This document shows positions 1 to 12,061 of a stretch of 64,000 nucleotides of DNA, in pieces. Source of the DNA: Ctenosaura bakeri (Eukaryota > Chordata > Lepidosauria > Squamata > Iguanidae); the NCBI GenBank assembly GCA_948474755.1, contig CAOLHI010000653.1:558001-622000 (forward strand). The letters run 5' to 3'. The notes under the pieces are model-generated. The model searched no databases and had not been told where the DNA came from. It worked only from the letters and a program-made list of their open reading frames with translations. Both the position numbers and the translations under genes were made by a program. The number at the start of each line of letters is the position of its first letter. Within the stretch, counting starts at the first letter, position 1.

Positions 1-604
1 ATATTAAACAAGACTACAAGTGCCTACTTTACCTTATATGTACATATTAGAATACAGGTAAATGAGGGGATCCTTGACACATCTGTAATCAATATGCACA
101 GACATTATTCAACATTGAGATGCAGCCCTGAATTATCAAGCCCTGCAGGTGCACAGAATTTGCATCCCACCAGCATTTTATTCATCCTAGTATTATTGTG
201 TGATCATCATGTTATGGATATGCATCACCAAACATAAGGCCCAAACAGCCTATGTTAAAAACTTAAACAACAGTTAGAATTCCTTTAAAGCATAGTCTCC
301 TCAAGTCAATAGTTAGCGGACTTTGTGTTACCCAAGCAATCAAACAAGTAATCTGTCCTTTCAAGGAGACCACCCTCATATTGTAGAGCAGACATTACCA
401 TCACATTTGTTAAAATGAGAAGAGAAGCAAAAAAGAAAAGAAGTTTTTGGCTTTTACAATGAAGTAAACAGTAAATCTGCAATTTTGAGTGCACTTACTT
501 GAGAGTTCTTTTCAAAAAGCATGTATGAGATCACGCTGCACATATCCTATTTTGATAGAAAAGTTTGACAGCAGAGTTCTAAACAGGATAGTTGGAAGGA
601 AAGC
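1..604. other. Unique AT-rich spacer, no gene seen
   Basis: I see no exon-like reading frame with splice sites, no RNA gene and no recognisable repeat here. The short open frames have no coding character. Confidence 0.6.
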
Positions 605-612
605 ATGTAGAG

Positions 613-898
613 CTGTGGTTCTTAAGCTAAGGTCCAGGGACCACTGGGGTCCGTGGAATCTTCATAGAGGGGTCTGTGAAGCTCTGCTGCTGGATAGCAA
701 CACCTGTGGCAGCAACAGTGATGTGTCCAAGGTCACCCAGTGTGTGAGCTGGGACTGAATCCTGATCTCCAGAAATCTTCAATAAATAAGTATTTGAATA
801 TTTAAACAAATATTTGAATATTTAAATCTAAATTTAAATATTTAAATATTGACTTAAGTCTTGGGGGTCCCTGGTAAAGAAAAGGTTAAGAACCACTG
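613..898. mobile_element. hAT-type MITE with 8-bp target duplication
   Basis: The element begins CTGTGGTTCTTAAG and ends CTTAACC-complement AAGAACCACTG, so it has inverted termini close to the CAGTGGTTCT(C/T)AA ends of vertebrate hAT transposons. The 8-base direct repeat ATGTAGAG flanks it exactly at 605-612 and 899-906, the expected hAT target duplication length. It is 286 bp with no transposase, so it is non-autonomous. The middle (about 700-775) resembles the B-box side of a tRNA-derived SINE in minus orientation, perhaps a captured or nested fragment. An AT-rich stretch of repeated ATTTGAATATTTAAA follows. Confidence 0.9.
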
Positions 899-906
899 AT
901 GTAGAG

Positions 907-1555
907 AATACCTGACAGTTAGGCTTGCTTATCTAGAATTGCAGATACCTATAGAACTTGGAAATGTTAGCTCCTAGACTCTCTCAGGCAGCACATCCAT
1001 GGAAGCTTTAGCTCAACACTGTGATTTTTCCAAACACTGGATATCTAACTGGGTCCCTTCAGATCATTAAGAATTGATTTCATACAGAGAACATATTATT
1101 CACATACTAGAAATGACCAACAATTACAAGCTAGCTATTCAACTGCTAAAAAGGATGCTGGGTATGTAATGTGTTAACTTATTTACAGTGCTATGTATGA
1201 ACTTTCCCCAGGAACCATATACTTCCATTGACTGCCAGAGATGGAGTGGAGGTATGATAAGGAGACAGGTTGGAAACAAACAATAAAACCTGATGTTACC
1301 AGTTTTCAGGAATTATACACAGAATTAGGGTTGTGCGTACTCACACTAAATAAGAAATGAAAATACATAAGAAATGACAACACTATTTCTTCATCCAGAC
1401 AATCTAAATTTTTCAGACTTGATGAGCTGGCAAAAAAACAGATAGGACACTGGAGCCCTGTTCCCCTGCTGTCACCACGGACAAAGGAAATTTTAAGTTA
1501 TCACTTATGCAACTCTCATTGATTTCAGTGGGTCAACTCTGGAAAAGAAAATAAT
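907..1555. other. Spacer without recognisable features
   Basis: No gene or repeat could be supported here. Confidence 0.5.
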
Positions 1556-1744
1556 GCTTGGTAACGTAGAAGGCAATAGTAAAAGAGGAAGACCACCTTA
1601 CAGACGGGTAGACTCAATCAAGAAAGCCATGGTCCTGAGTCTGTGAGAGCCAAGCATAATTGTTGAAAGACAGGGTGACCTGGAGATCTCTAATTCATAG
1701 GGTCACCATAAATTGAAGTCAACTTGATGGCAATTAACAACAAC
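1556..1744 (+). mobile_element. Retroposon fragment with the shared SINE tail
   Basis: The 3' end reads GGGTCACCATAAATTGAAGT and runs into CAACTTGATGGCAATTAACAACAAC. This is the same tail seen at the end of the tRNA-type and 5S-type SINEs in this window. The body (GAGGAAGACCACC, then GACTCAATCAAGAAAGCCA) is unlike either SINE body, but matches the reverse complement of 58490-58765. It may be the 3' end of the partner LINE or a third SINE family. Confidence 0.7.
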
Positions 1745-2689
1745 TAACCCTAGTAATCTCTAAGGTTGGATTTTAGCCCTTGGTTGGCCAGCAGTCATAC
1801 AGGCCATTGATCCTGGATACTACCACAGGCAAATATAACTCTCTGGTAACAAGGTCCACCTATTCAGTTCTGTGGATCCTCAAAGCAACACCTCCAACCA
1901 ACACCACCACAATCAGCAGCAGAAAATATCCAAATAAAACTGATAAGCAGAGAGCTGGACTATTTGTTCTTCCAAAGCAAATGAATTCTTATTAAGTAAA
2001 TTGTGATGATCTGGAAGCTTCTGTTCATTTTGATTTTACTGTGGATATTAAATTGATTGTTTTCAATTACATGTTATATAGTTCAAAGTTGGCACTCTTC
2101 AAATGGGAAGCTGTTTAAAAATACAAATTGTTTTAAACTGCACAGGCTGACAACTGATATTTGGTAATTTCTGAATCCCCCAAATGTGGCAAAGCAAAGA
2201 AAGGGATAATCTAACAAAGGGATTTTTGTGGCATGCAGTATTTATGCTTACAAACATATGCAGTGTTTTCTCTCATTCAAATTTGTTTGTATTTTAGACC
2301 ATGAAGACTAGTGGTCTCTCAGATGTTGTTGGGACTACAACTCTTCTTGGACACACAGACTGATACTGATATAGCTCCAAGTTCAACAATCTTTCAGGGG
2401 GCATACGTTCTCCCTCCTATAGCCAATCCAAGATGTTTTCCCACATGGCAAAAAAATGGGTGGCACCTCTTCCCATTCCATAGCTAGACTGCTAGTTGAA
2501 TTTTCTTCAACATTGGCAACTGGATACTATCCACATACCTGAGGCAGCAGGGAAGCTTAGAAAGTGCAGGGCAAGCTATTTAGCCTACAGCTATCTCTTC
2601 CAACACTTTGCTTCTGCCTTTTATTAGCTGCTGTCTGAAGCAGTTCTCTTAATCTGCCTAATCATAGGAAAGCCATACCCTTATCCCTT
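1745..2689. other. Spacer with a possible hAT MITE arm
   Basis: Mostly unique sequence. Around 2318-2350 the text CAGATGTTGTTGGGACTACA resembles the arm of the common 'ttggactacaactccc' MITE family. No exon is supported. Confidence 0.45.
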
Positions 2690-2915
2690 GTGGTTGTGTG
2701 CCTTCAAGTCAATTTTGACTTATGGCAACCTTATAATTCAATTTTCCTGGCAAGAAAATCATTGCCTTCTACTAAGGCCAAGAGAGTATGATTTGTCCAA
2801 GGTCACCCAGAGGGTTTCCATGGCTGAGTAGTGATCTGAACCCTGAATGAGAATTTGAACCACAAGATTTGATCTCCTAGAGTCCTAGTCCAACACTACA
2901 TCATGCTGGTACATA
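2690..2915 (-). mobile_element. tRNA-derived SINE
   Basis: Read on the minus strand the element begins in a tRNA-like head. The order is a tRNA-like head near 2915-2830, then GGAAACCCTCTGGGTGACCT, then the tail GCCATAAGTCAAAATTGACT that ends in GAAGGCACACAACC. The B box is degraded. It matches the copy at 53402-53628 along its length. The old age shows in many substitutions. Confidence 0.8.
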
Positions 2916-3240
2916 CAAATTCAACACCCTGCATTTAATCACAGTACTGTTCCCTCTTTCAACCAGTATTCCTGTCACTAACATCCCGTTAATTTTCATT
3001 TCTCTTTGCTGACCTCCAATACATTTTGTCTATACCTGAAAACATACACAAATACAGAGTCAAATAAGCCAGGAAACCTCATAAGAAATCAGATGTTGTT
3101 TATCAACCTACTATTTTTCATTATGGAAAGAAATAGTTGCCCTGTTCAATGCAAATCAATGTTTTAGAAAAATAAAATAATTCATGCATGAAAATTCATT
3201 GCCCATTGACTACAGCACATGTAGAAATCATGCAGTCCTC

Positions 3241-3335
3241 CTGATGTTGTTCACTTGTAGCTCCCAGCACTCTGTCTAACATAGCCAGTGATGAGGAATG
3301 CTGGAAGTTGCAGTACAAGAACATTGGGATTCCAA
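3241..3335. mobile_element. Old hAT-like palindromic MITE
   Basis: The two halves are imperfect inverted copies: TGTAGCTCCCAGCAC on the left and ATGCTGGAAGTTGCAGTACA on the right. This is the layout of the abundant reptile MITEs whose arms read 'ttggactacaactccc' and 'gggagttgtagtccaa'. Target duplications are no longer visible. Confidence 0.55.
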
Positions 3336-4047
3336 GCTCAGATAACCATATCGAGTGGACACCTGCGCTTGTGTGGAGTTGTTCCAGTTTCAAAGCCCAA
3401 GCATACAGTTTTATATAAGACATCACCCTGCATTGTGTTAGCTACAGTAGTTTTCAGTGAATATAATTTACAAATTGAACAGATTGTTCAATAGTTGCTA
3501 ATTATTGAACAGGTGCAAGTAGATAAGACCTCAGTGTTGTGAATCCGTCAGAAGAACCCCATTGAGAGTATATCTGCATGGCTCTTTTCGGAAGGAGTCA
3601 TTTGGATATTCTAAAATCAATTCACTTTTCCTCCAGTAAGTTACAGTTTGTAGATTATTTTATTTTATTTATTTTTGGAGGGAGGGAGGGCTATACAAGC
3701 CAAGCTGAGTATTGCAGGACAGATTTATGCAGAAATGTTTTGGTCACTTCTAGGTTTGCACTAATAAATCTTCCCAATTGCTCATAAAAAATTTTTTTGC
3801 AAACATGTCCATAGGCACAAGTCTTAAGAGCTTATTTTAGCTATGTTGTTATTTTCAGCTAGTCACTATAAAGCATGATTGCCTTCATCAGCTTCCTGGA
3901 GATAATTAACACCTAAAAGTGATACATCTTAAGTGATCTGCCCAGGAGCGTCTATAAGAAAAAGTAAGGTCACCAGTGATCCAAAGTGAAAGAGAAGAGG
4001 GTAGGGGTGAAGTTAGATTTAACATATGGAAAGGGAACCATGTAGTT

Positions 4048-4150
4048 CTCTGAATTTTTGGACTTCAGCATCCAAATTCCTCAGTCAGCATAGTACATGG
4101 TAAGTGATTCTGAGAGCTGTAGTTAAACAACAGCTGGAAAGGCAAAGGTT
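4048..4150. mobile_element. Old hAT-like palindromic MITE
   Basis: Arms TTTTTGGACTTCAGCATCCA and GAGAGCTGTAGTTAAACAAC face each other around a short centre. They fit the same MITE family as 3241-3335 but are more decayed. Confidence 0.5.
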
Positions 4151-5395
4151 TCTCAGCTTTGGTTTAAGGAACTAGGATTAAAAAAAAAAAAGTGAGGTGA
4201 GAAATGAGTTTCTAGTTTTATGCAAGGAGACTCTGAACAGTATTTTATGTGACCAATTCTCAAGATAGTCCAAAAGAGACACAGAGAGATCAATTTTCCT
4301 ACCACCAGGTTGAAAAAGACATTTACTGTTCTGATGACTTATGCCTCCTTCAAGAACTGAATTATGTATATTAGTATGTGAATGCAGCATGTTTCATACC
4401 AGCTCCTTGCCTTAAAGAAACTTCCCATTCTGATCCAAACATTACAGCCCTCTAAAACATGAGAATAGCATTTGTATCCAATTTTCCTGTTCAAACTTAG
4501 CCAACTTGTTACTCTACACAAGACTCAGCACAAAAATCTCAGGGGTCATTTCTTGTCCAGAATCAGAAATCTGAAAAGAGGAAGCTATCAAGCACTATTT
4601 GAAGCAACAGGCATGTATTAGGAGAAGCAAAGAGTAAATAAGCTGTGTACCTGTTCAATAAAGAGAATGTGTGGTTGAAAATAGCATTTCTACCTAAAAG
4701 TGTAGTGTAAAGTCTAATCCAGAGGGAAAGAGGATGAGAGAAGAAAAAAGATTACATTCATGTTTATATGATCAGTTACCTAGCAATAGTAATCCTTCAA
4801 CTCACTTCAATCTTCAATTTATTTACATTGATTTAAAGGTTAATCAGAGGCTAAGGAGACAGAGTCCTTGGATAATTAGGGGCTCAACCTGCCTGTTTCT
4901 GCTCAGGATAAGATCATTTTGTCAAGTACAAACAGACAGGTAGAATGAAGAATTAATGACAAACTTAAAAGAATCTAAAAACAGAAATTAGCTTGAGGTC
5001 ATGAACAGAAGTATGCAAGTGAAATAGCAGCAGTTTAAACAACTTTTGTTGACTCTGGATGGTACCCCACTTCTGAAATCAACTTTAGTGTGCTATTAAC
5101 TAATAGGTCTAAGAACCTAAGAACTTGTTTGTGTGAGTAGGTAGGAACACACTGTCATTGTATCAAGTGGAGGAAAACACTACATAAGCATGAGTAGTAC
5201 TCCAAAAATAAAAGGTGGACAACTTCTCATCATCCACGTATAGCTGGACTGCAATTCTCTTTGCTCACCAACAACACCTGGAAGGCCCACCACTGACACA
5301 GACACAGCACTAAGACAGTCGCATTCATACATAGGAGTTTGTATTTCACAAACATAACAGGTTCCCACAGAATGATAGCACGATATTTCAGTTAA

Positions 5396-5571
5396 GTTGC
5401 TGTGGCTGCATCCTATAGATTCCTGGGTATTGCAGTTTAGGGGGAGGTCTTAGAATTCTCTAGTGCCTCACCAGACTATGAACCCATGGATCCTATACGA
5501 TGGTGCCTTGGCAGTCATTATCCACCAGTGGGATCATAGTGTTGTAATTGGTGTACTGTGAAAGGGCCCCC
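5396..5571. mobile_element. Palindromic Harbinger-like MITE copy
   Basis: The core is two facing arms: ATTCCTGGGTATTGCAGTTT and, past the centre, a decayed right arm that ends GTGAAAGGGCCCCCC. The layout matches the better preserved copies at 35168-35362 and 50298-50500, including the end motif GAAAGGGCCC. The left terminus is lost. Confidence 0.6.
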
Positions 5572-6586
5572 CAAAAATAAGAGGTAGCATACACTGATAT
5601 ATGTACAAGAATACACAGCACTATATATAGTCAGAAAACTCAAACAAAAGCATTGTCACTTTATGTGTAGGCTTTCTTACCATTTCATTGGATCTGAACA
5701 GATGACCAGTTAAAAGCAATGTAGCATTTTTGGCAAGAAATTAAGGAACATTCCCAGCTCAAACTGACTGTAGACTGACTTGTTAGCAAAGTTTGTTGTC
5801 CCTTTCTAGGGTCAGGACACTTGCAGTCCTCACACTACTTCCTTGACTCTGATGTTACTGGAACTGATGGTCAAACAGGTGAGCAGCATATAAACCAAGC
5901 TGAAACACTTGCACAAGATCCACTTGTACAAGATCCCAGAAGTCTCCTTAGCTAAAGAAGTTAGGGATACCAATCCAGTCCAGAGGCACTGATTTAATAC
6001 AAAACTCTGCAATCTACTATGATCCTTATGTCAAAGCTAGCTGCTGACCAAAGTTATCCTCTCCGCATATGTTTTTTCTAGACTGTCTTATAGCTATGTG
6101 ACTACAGGTACCTTCCTGCCCTTCAACTTGTGCTCCTGCCATTAGCTCAACTCTGCTTTTCCTTAGAGTTAAGGAAGGCATCTTGCCAGAGGGACTGGGG
6201 AAGCTTGGTTGCTGTGGAAGAAGTTGAAACTGGAGACCTCTAAATTCCTGAAACCATTTCCCTCCTCCTCTCTGCAAGTATTGTTAAGGCAAGCATCTTG
6301 TCAGAGATGTGAGCTGAAGGGCTCTTGCCTAAGGATCACAGTGGAGACCTGCTTTTCCTATAGAATCCAGATGCAATGGACAGAGGTGCAAGACAAGCTA
6401 CTGTACTTTGGCCTTAGAAAGCTTTTGCCAAAACAGTATGTTTGTTCTCTAAATAAGAAAATGGAGCACCTACTGAATAGAATCCCATAAAGTCAGCTTT
6501 GGCTAAGCACTGGGAGAGCTTCAGGCTAAACTGATCTGTGTGTTTATGACAGTTGGTTTGCTCTGTATTTCTGATCAGCCAAATAT
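5572..6586. other. Spacer without recognisable features
   Basis: No gene or clear repeat. The overlapping open frames near 6026-6490 on both strands have no domain that I recognise and no flanking splice or promoter signals. Confidence 0.45.
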
Positions 6587-7018
6587 GTGCTCAGAAGGGA
6601 TGCTGCAATTTCAGTTGTAATGGGCAGGGGGAGGTATGGCAGTGGAGGTGTAAAACAAGCCAATGAAGAGGAGGGGAAGAGACATCTTGTGGGTGTTCCT
6701 CCTTTTGATCTATCACCCAACCAACTGATTCCTGACTACTCTAGCAGAACTCCAACAGACCACAAACTGCTGCTGCTGCTGCTTAATGCCAGGTCAGTGA
6801 CTGAGGTGGTGCTAATCTCCCACAAACTTGTTGTGTTGGGAAATTTTAACATCCATTCTGAGGTAACTTTATCAGGGTCAGCTCAGGATTTCATGGTTTC
6901 AATGGCAACCATGGGCCTGTCTCAATTAATATCTGGTTCTACATATATAGAAAGTCACACTCTTGATTTGGTTTTTGCTGGTCAGGATGATGGTGACATG
7001 GAGGTAGGGGGAATTTAA
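6587..7018 (+). pseudogene. LINE endonuclease domain remnant
   Basis: The open frame carries motifs of an apurinic-type LINE endonuclease. These are a residual N-terminal 'LLLLLLNARSV', the 'LGNFNIHSE' motif holding the catalytic Asp-Asn site (here the Asp is changed to Asn, GNFN rather than GDFN), and the C-terminal 'SHTLDLVFAGQDD'. The central part of the domain is deleted between the first two motifs. The change at the catalytic Asp, together with the deletion, means it cannot be active. Confidence 0.85.
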
Positions 7019-9262
7019 AAAAACAAAACAAAACCCTGTTCTCGTGGACAGGTCACTACCTGATAGAGGCTTGATTTCCTGGAACTCCTAATGTCTGCAG
7101 AGGCAGTGGGCCCATTAAAATGGTCTGCCCCCAGAAACTAATGGATCCAGAATGATTCCTGAATGTTCTGAGGAGATTTTCTAACTGCTAGAGTTAGTGA
7201 TTCTGTTGATGTCCTGGTTGATCTGTGGAATAGCAAGATGACTGAGGAAACTGACACAGTTACTCTCAAGCATCCTTTACTTGCATGCAGAGTGCAGGCT
7301 CCTTGGTTATCTGAGGAAATCAGGGCAATTAAATACTTGGGTAGACAACTAGAGTGATGTTGGAGAAATATTCAGGATGAATATGAGTGAATATAGGTTA
7401 AGGCCCATTTTAGAACCTACTTTGCAACACTGAAGGAAGCAAAGAAACAATTCTTTGCTGTCCCTGTTACATCAGCTCAATCTCACCCAGTGCAGCTGTT
7501 CCAGGTGGTTAAATGGATATTATGTTTTATACCTCAGACTACCAAGGAGGAGTCCTCAGAAAAGTACTGTGACAAATTTGCTAAACTCTTTGTGGAGAAA
7601 ATTGCTCTGATTTGTTCTGAGTTGGATTCCACATTGAAGACAGAGTCCAGGCAGGCAACTGAGGCACATACTTGTCTGATATTGATGGATGAGTTTCAGT
7701 TTGTTCAACATGATGTGGACAAGTTGCTTGGAGAGATGAGGCCAACCACTTGCCTGTTAGACTCATGTTCATCCTGACTAATTAAAACTACTAGAGGAGG
7801 ACTGGTCAATTGGCAGTGGAGGTTCTAAATGCTCCTTTGAAAGAGGGCTATGTTCTAACTTCTCTAAAAGAAGCAACTGTAAGATATTTGTTGGAAAAAA
7901 ACAGTCATTGGACCCCACCTCCCTATGTAACTATTGGCCAGTCTTCCTTTTCTTCCTTTCACTTTCTAAGCAAGGTCCTAGAGCAAGTGGTGACAACACA
8001 ACTCCAGACTTTCTTGGATGAAATGGATTACCTGGATTCATTCAAGTCTAACTCAGGCCTGATCATGGGACAGAAACAGCCTTGGTTGCCTTGGTAAATC
8101 GCCTACACTGGGAGTTGAACAGGAGGAGTGAGTCCCTGTTGGTTCTACTAAATCTTTTAGTAGCATTTGATACCATCATTTTGCTGATATGGCATTGGGG
8201 GACATCATATTGCAGTGGTTCTAGTCTTTCTTGGCTCAGCATTCCCAGAGAGTAGTACAAGGCTACTGTTTTAGCTTTTTGGCCATTAGCCTGTGGGGAT
8301 CCACAGGAGCAATACTGTCTCCTATGCTTTTTAGCATTTACATGAAGCCATTGGGAGAGGTTATCCAGAGCTTTGGGGTGGGATGTCATCAGTATGCTGA
8401 TGATACACAGCTCTGTCTCTCTTTTATAAATAATGACAAGGAAGCTGTAGTAGTACAGAATTGTACAGATACATTAAAGGACTGGTCGCAGGTGAATGGT
8501 GTGAAGTTTAATCCAGACAAGGAGGAAGTGCTGCTGGTCAAAAGGAAAACCAACCTCGCATTGGGATTGCAGCCTGTTCTGGAAGTGGTTGCCCTCCCTC
8601 TAAAAGATCAGGTCCATAGCTTGAGGGTGGTTTTTGGATGCAGCACTCTTCCTGGAAAGCCAAGTTGCTGCAGTGACCAGTAGCACCATCGTCCAGCTTT
8701 GTGTGCATTTTAGAGATGATACCACGCTACTCTTACAACAACTTCACTGGCCTCCAACTTGCTTCCAAGGTCAGGTGATGGTGTTAACCTACAATGCCCC
8801 AAATCTCTTGGGGCCAGGATATCTGAAAGACCTCCTCCTTCCATATAAGCCTGCCAGAATTTTGAGATCTTTAGAGGAGGCCCCGTTACATGTTCCAACA
8901 CCTAGTGAAGTTAGGTTGGTGGGCAGACATAGCAGGACTTTTTCTGTAGCAGTGCCTTGACTGGAGAATCCCTGAAATAAGGAAGTTAGGCTGTCCCCAT
9001 CTCTTTTAAACTCTCAGTGGGCAGCCAAAACAGTGCTGTTCTGCATGGTATGCAGTGTCTGAAATTGATGTTTTAACTGTTTTAAAACTGGATTCTAGGA
9101 TTGTTTTTAGGCTGCTTTTAGAAGTTTTTAAAGAGTACATTAGTATGTTTTTAAAATGTTTTTATATCTGTATTAATTTTTATTGTTCATTGCCTTGGGA
9201 ACGCTTGTCATCTGGGAGGTGATACAGAAATACTATATATAAATAAATAAAGCAAGCAAGCA
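6590..9262 (+). mobile_element. Decayed CR1/L3-like LINE, internally deleted
   Basis: A single plus-strand non-LTR retrotransposon copy runs from an endonuclease remnant through a reverse transcriptase remnant and C-terminal region to a 3' tail. The C-terminal region is near 8750-8950 and includes a 'GPGYLKDLLLPYKPAR' peptide. The tail is AATAAATAAAGCAAGCAAGC at about 9240-9266. Frameshifts and stops occur throughout, so it is dead. Much of the endonuclease is missing: the N-terminal 'LLNARSV' motif (near 6780) is followed within a few residues by the 'GNFNIH' catalytic motif (near 6837). The RT motif order and the tail place it in the CR1/L3 group of amniotes, but the exact family is not determined. 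Confidence 0.9.
8231..8683 (+). pseudogene. LINE reverse transcriptase domain remnant
   Basis: The frame shows RT fingers and palm motifs in order: 'AILSPMLFSIYMKPLGEVI', the catalytic 'HQYADDTQLCLSF' box with both Asp residues kept, and 'VNGVKFNPDKEEVLLVKR'. An upstream RT part (7810-8230) lies in other frames, for example the 'LLNLLVAFDTIIL' type motif near 8145-8180. This is established CR1/L3-type RT. The copy is frameshifted, so no full ORF2 remains. Confidence 0.9.
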
Positions 9263-11128
9263 AGCATAGATCCGTCTTCAAGAAGAAGTAGCGTATTGTA
9301 AGTAACTTGGTTTCTAAAGGGCTACTTTGGGGGATAACAAAGGCATATTGATATCCACTTTATAAAATAATCACTGCTAATTTTTTTTAGTGTAATGAGT
9401 AATGTTTGATCTCTACTTTCTAAAATATTGTTTTAAAAAGATCATTTAGGAGAATTGGGGGACATTTTCCTATTTTTATGCATTTCTCTAAACTAATAAT
9501 AAAGTAACTAAAAACTAACACATCTTATAGTAATGAATAGTCACCAACATACAACTTTGAAAAGTAACAAGAAAATTCATTAGTCATCTAAGAGAGAAAA
9601 GGTTCCCAGCTCTGATGTCACATGGACAGCTAACAGTGTAAGTCCAGATATGTCCAGAATGTATCATATACCTTCACAAATGGGAAGAAATGTGATGACA
9701 AGCCAGTAAGGAAAGAAGATACACGTACTCACTCACTCACTCTCTCACTCACACACTCTCTCTCTCACTCACTCACACACACACATATAGTATTTATGCA
9801 TTGCCTGGAACAATATTCCAGGGATTTTATAGAAACTGTATATTAACCCTAAAAACTGGACAGCCATGACAATTCTGTTCCTGTGAAAACAATAAACACT
9901 AATACATTTAGTGGTATAATATTGTTTAGTCAGGTGTCTGAGTGAGCTGTTTGAGGTCTACAAAAGTTTATGTCACAAGAATTTGCTAAGACATTATGGT
10001 GTCATAGATTGTCTCGAACCCTTCCTGGTTCATTTACATTATTCCACCTTGCTCTCCACTGCAAATCCCAAGTACTTGTTAAAAGCCTGCCAACTATTCT
10101 CTGCTGCTCCTCAGGCGTCAATACTACTGGATAGAGGCAAAAGAAACCTAAGAAACATATTTGAACAGACTTTCATGGGGCCTATAATACTGTATGCCAG
10201 AGATTCTTAAACTTTATACCCTCAGGTATAAAGAGCTGAAAATGATAGAGGCCCACTAATCACAAAATACTAATGTAGGGAGCAAGATCAGTCACAATAT
10301 GGTAGAAGACGAAGGCAGAATTTCACATGGCAATTACCAATATAATTTCATACTGATAATAAATCTGTACAAGTAATTGGAGTCCTGTACTGGGAGAAAG
10401 ATGGAAGATTAAATAAATAAATATCCCCTCTTTTGATACTGCTACATTCTTTGTCACAATGATTTTCTTGTGATTTTGCTTTTGACAATTTAGTTTGCCT
10501 CAAGTACAGACATTTGCTCTCATGTACTGTGACTATATTTTCATTTCAGGCACAATTTTTGATCCAGAGGCTAGTCTTACTGGAAGATCTTTTATCTGAG
10601 ATACGAATACAGGTGCAGATATAGGTATGTTGTTTTCCTCTCCCTACTCACATGCTGCTCAGAGCACTCTTACTCCTCTCCTGTCATTTCTTCCCTCTTC
10701 TCGTTTCATACTTAACTTGTAACCTATCCATTATATTTTTTTAAACATTGATAGATCAGCACTCTGCTGACTGGACCCAAGGTGGTGACCAAGACAATCT
10801 GAAGCCATACAAGTTATAGAACAATGAACACACGCATGCTAAGGTTTCACAGGCAGTCATTCATTCTCATACAATATACCTTCCTCTGAAACATGTCTTA
10901 TAATGGAAGCCACATATCAACAGAGTCTTTGAAGGTTGTTTACATGGGGAAAGTGTTCTGCCATCTGTTAAGGATCTAAGCAAAATCTGTTTGTACCAGG
11001 GCTGCAATTTCTAATTGATCAAATCAACAAAAGACTTTCCAAATGATTTTAATTTTCCCCAATTAATTGGGCACCATTTTAGAGGAATTAGGCACACATA
11101 CCGTGCTTCTAAACTTGTGCCTACCATG
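9263..11128. other. Spacer with a CTCA/CA microsatellite
   Basis: No exon supported. Around 10196-10215 the sequence CAGAGATTCTTAAACTTT resembles a hAT terminus, but no partner end is clear. The microsatellite is listed separately. Confidence 0.45.
9726..9786. repeat. Compound (CTCA)n/(CT)n/(CA)n microsatellite
   Basis: Short runs of CTCA, CT and CA alternate over about 60 bp. Confidence 0.9.
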
Positions 11129-11322
11129 GACACTTTCACAATGATTCCACTGGAACTGGTTTGGCTGCATAGAATCCTGAGGATTGAAGTTGGTGGGGCA
11201 CTAGAGCTCTCTGGCAGAGAATTCTAAATACCCTCCCTAAACTGAAAATCCCAGCTTACCATAGGATGCAAACATAGAAGTTAAAGTGGAATCATATTAC
11301 TATAATTGTCATTATAGTCATA
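11129..11322. mobile_element. Palindromic Harbinger-like MITE copy
   Basis: Facing arms flank the centre GAGCTCTCTGGCAGAGAATTC: GAATCCTGAGGATTGAAGTT on the left and AAAATCCCAGCTTACCATAG on the right. The outer parts carry GTGGAATCATATTACTATAA. It is the same family as 35168-35362. Terminal bases are eroded. Confidence 0.6.
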
Positions 11323-11483
11323 GGCTACATTTCTATGATACTTTTTCAAATAAATAAATGCCCCAGAGACTAAACAAAAGCAAAACCTAACATTAAAGAA
11401 ACGCATGCATCAATACGAACAAGTAGTGGTCAGTGCAAATGAAATCAGTCAAAAAAGATCAAAATTAACCAATCATCTTTTTA

Positions 11484-11484
11484 A

Positions 11485-11539
<55 letters not shown>

Positions 11540-11559
11540 ATATATATATATATATATAT
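11484..11559. repeat. (AT)n-(GT)n-(TA)n compound microsatellite
   Basis: About 21 bases of AT, then 32 bases of GT, then about 23 bases of TA. The two AT blocks can pair across the GT block. Confidence 0.95.
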
Positions 11560-11929
11560 GATTAACTCTACATCAGTGCTTCTCAACTCTCAAGCTTCCA
11601 AGGAGAAAAGCACAGGTCATTTTAAACTAACATTGGAGTCACATTCACTCTTGCACTCAAAAAATATGCATTTGGGGTGTGAAAATGTACCTAATTTACC
11701 TGCCCCAAGCTGAACTCAGCCTCAAGACTTTTCATAACTCAATGAACCAACTGTGCCTCCTGACTGAAAGGAGACAAACCCAGACCCATAACCTATGCAC
11801 GTTCAATAAAACATCTTCTCTGAAGAAGCTAATACTGCTGTGTTCCTCATTTAGACTGAAATAGTACCTGCAAAAAATGCTTACAGTTTGTTTAACTCCT
11901 GTTCAGTGTTATAGCCAGACATCTATGCT

Positions 11930-11935
11930 TTTATT
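11930..11935 (-). terminator. Candidate polyadenylation signal of the minus-strand gene
   Basis: An AATAAA hexamer on the minus strand lies 127 bases beyond the stop codon of the candidate terminal exon (12062-12162). A short 3' UTR would be implied. The hexamer alone is common by chance in AT-rich DNA. Confidence 0.35.
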
Positions 11936-12061
11936 CAGGATACTTCCATCTGATACTCTTTCCAGAGTTCCACTCTCTTCACACACACACGCACACACAC
12001 ACAACAGAAGAACTTGTTATTTTGTGGCCCCTAAACATGCTTAGCCCTCACTGGACACCAT

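Larger units (their letters stand above)
2916..5395. other. Spacer with MITE fragments
   Basis: No gene seen. Two old hAT-like MITE copies lie at 3241-3335 and 4048-4150 and are listed separately. A short GGGAGGGAGGG run lies near 3680. The other open frames here have no coding character. Confidence 0.5.
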
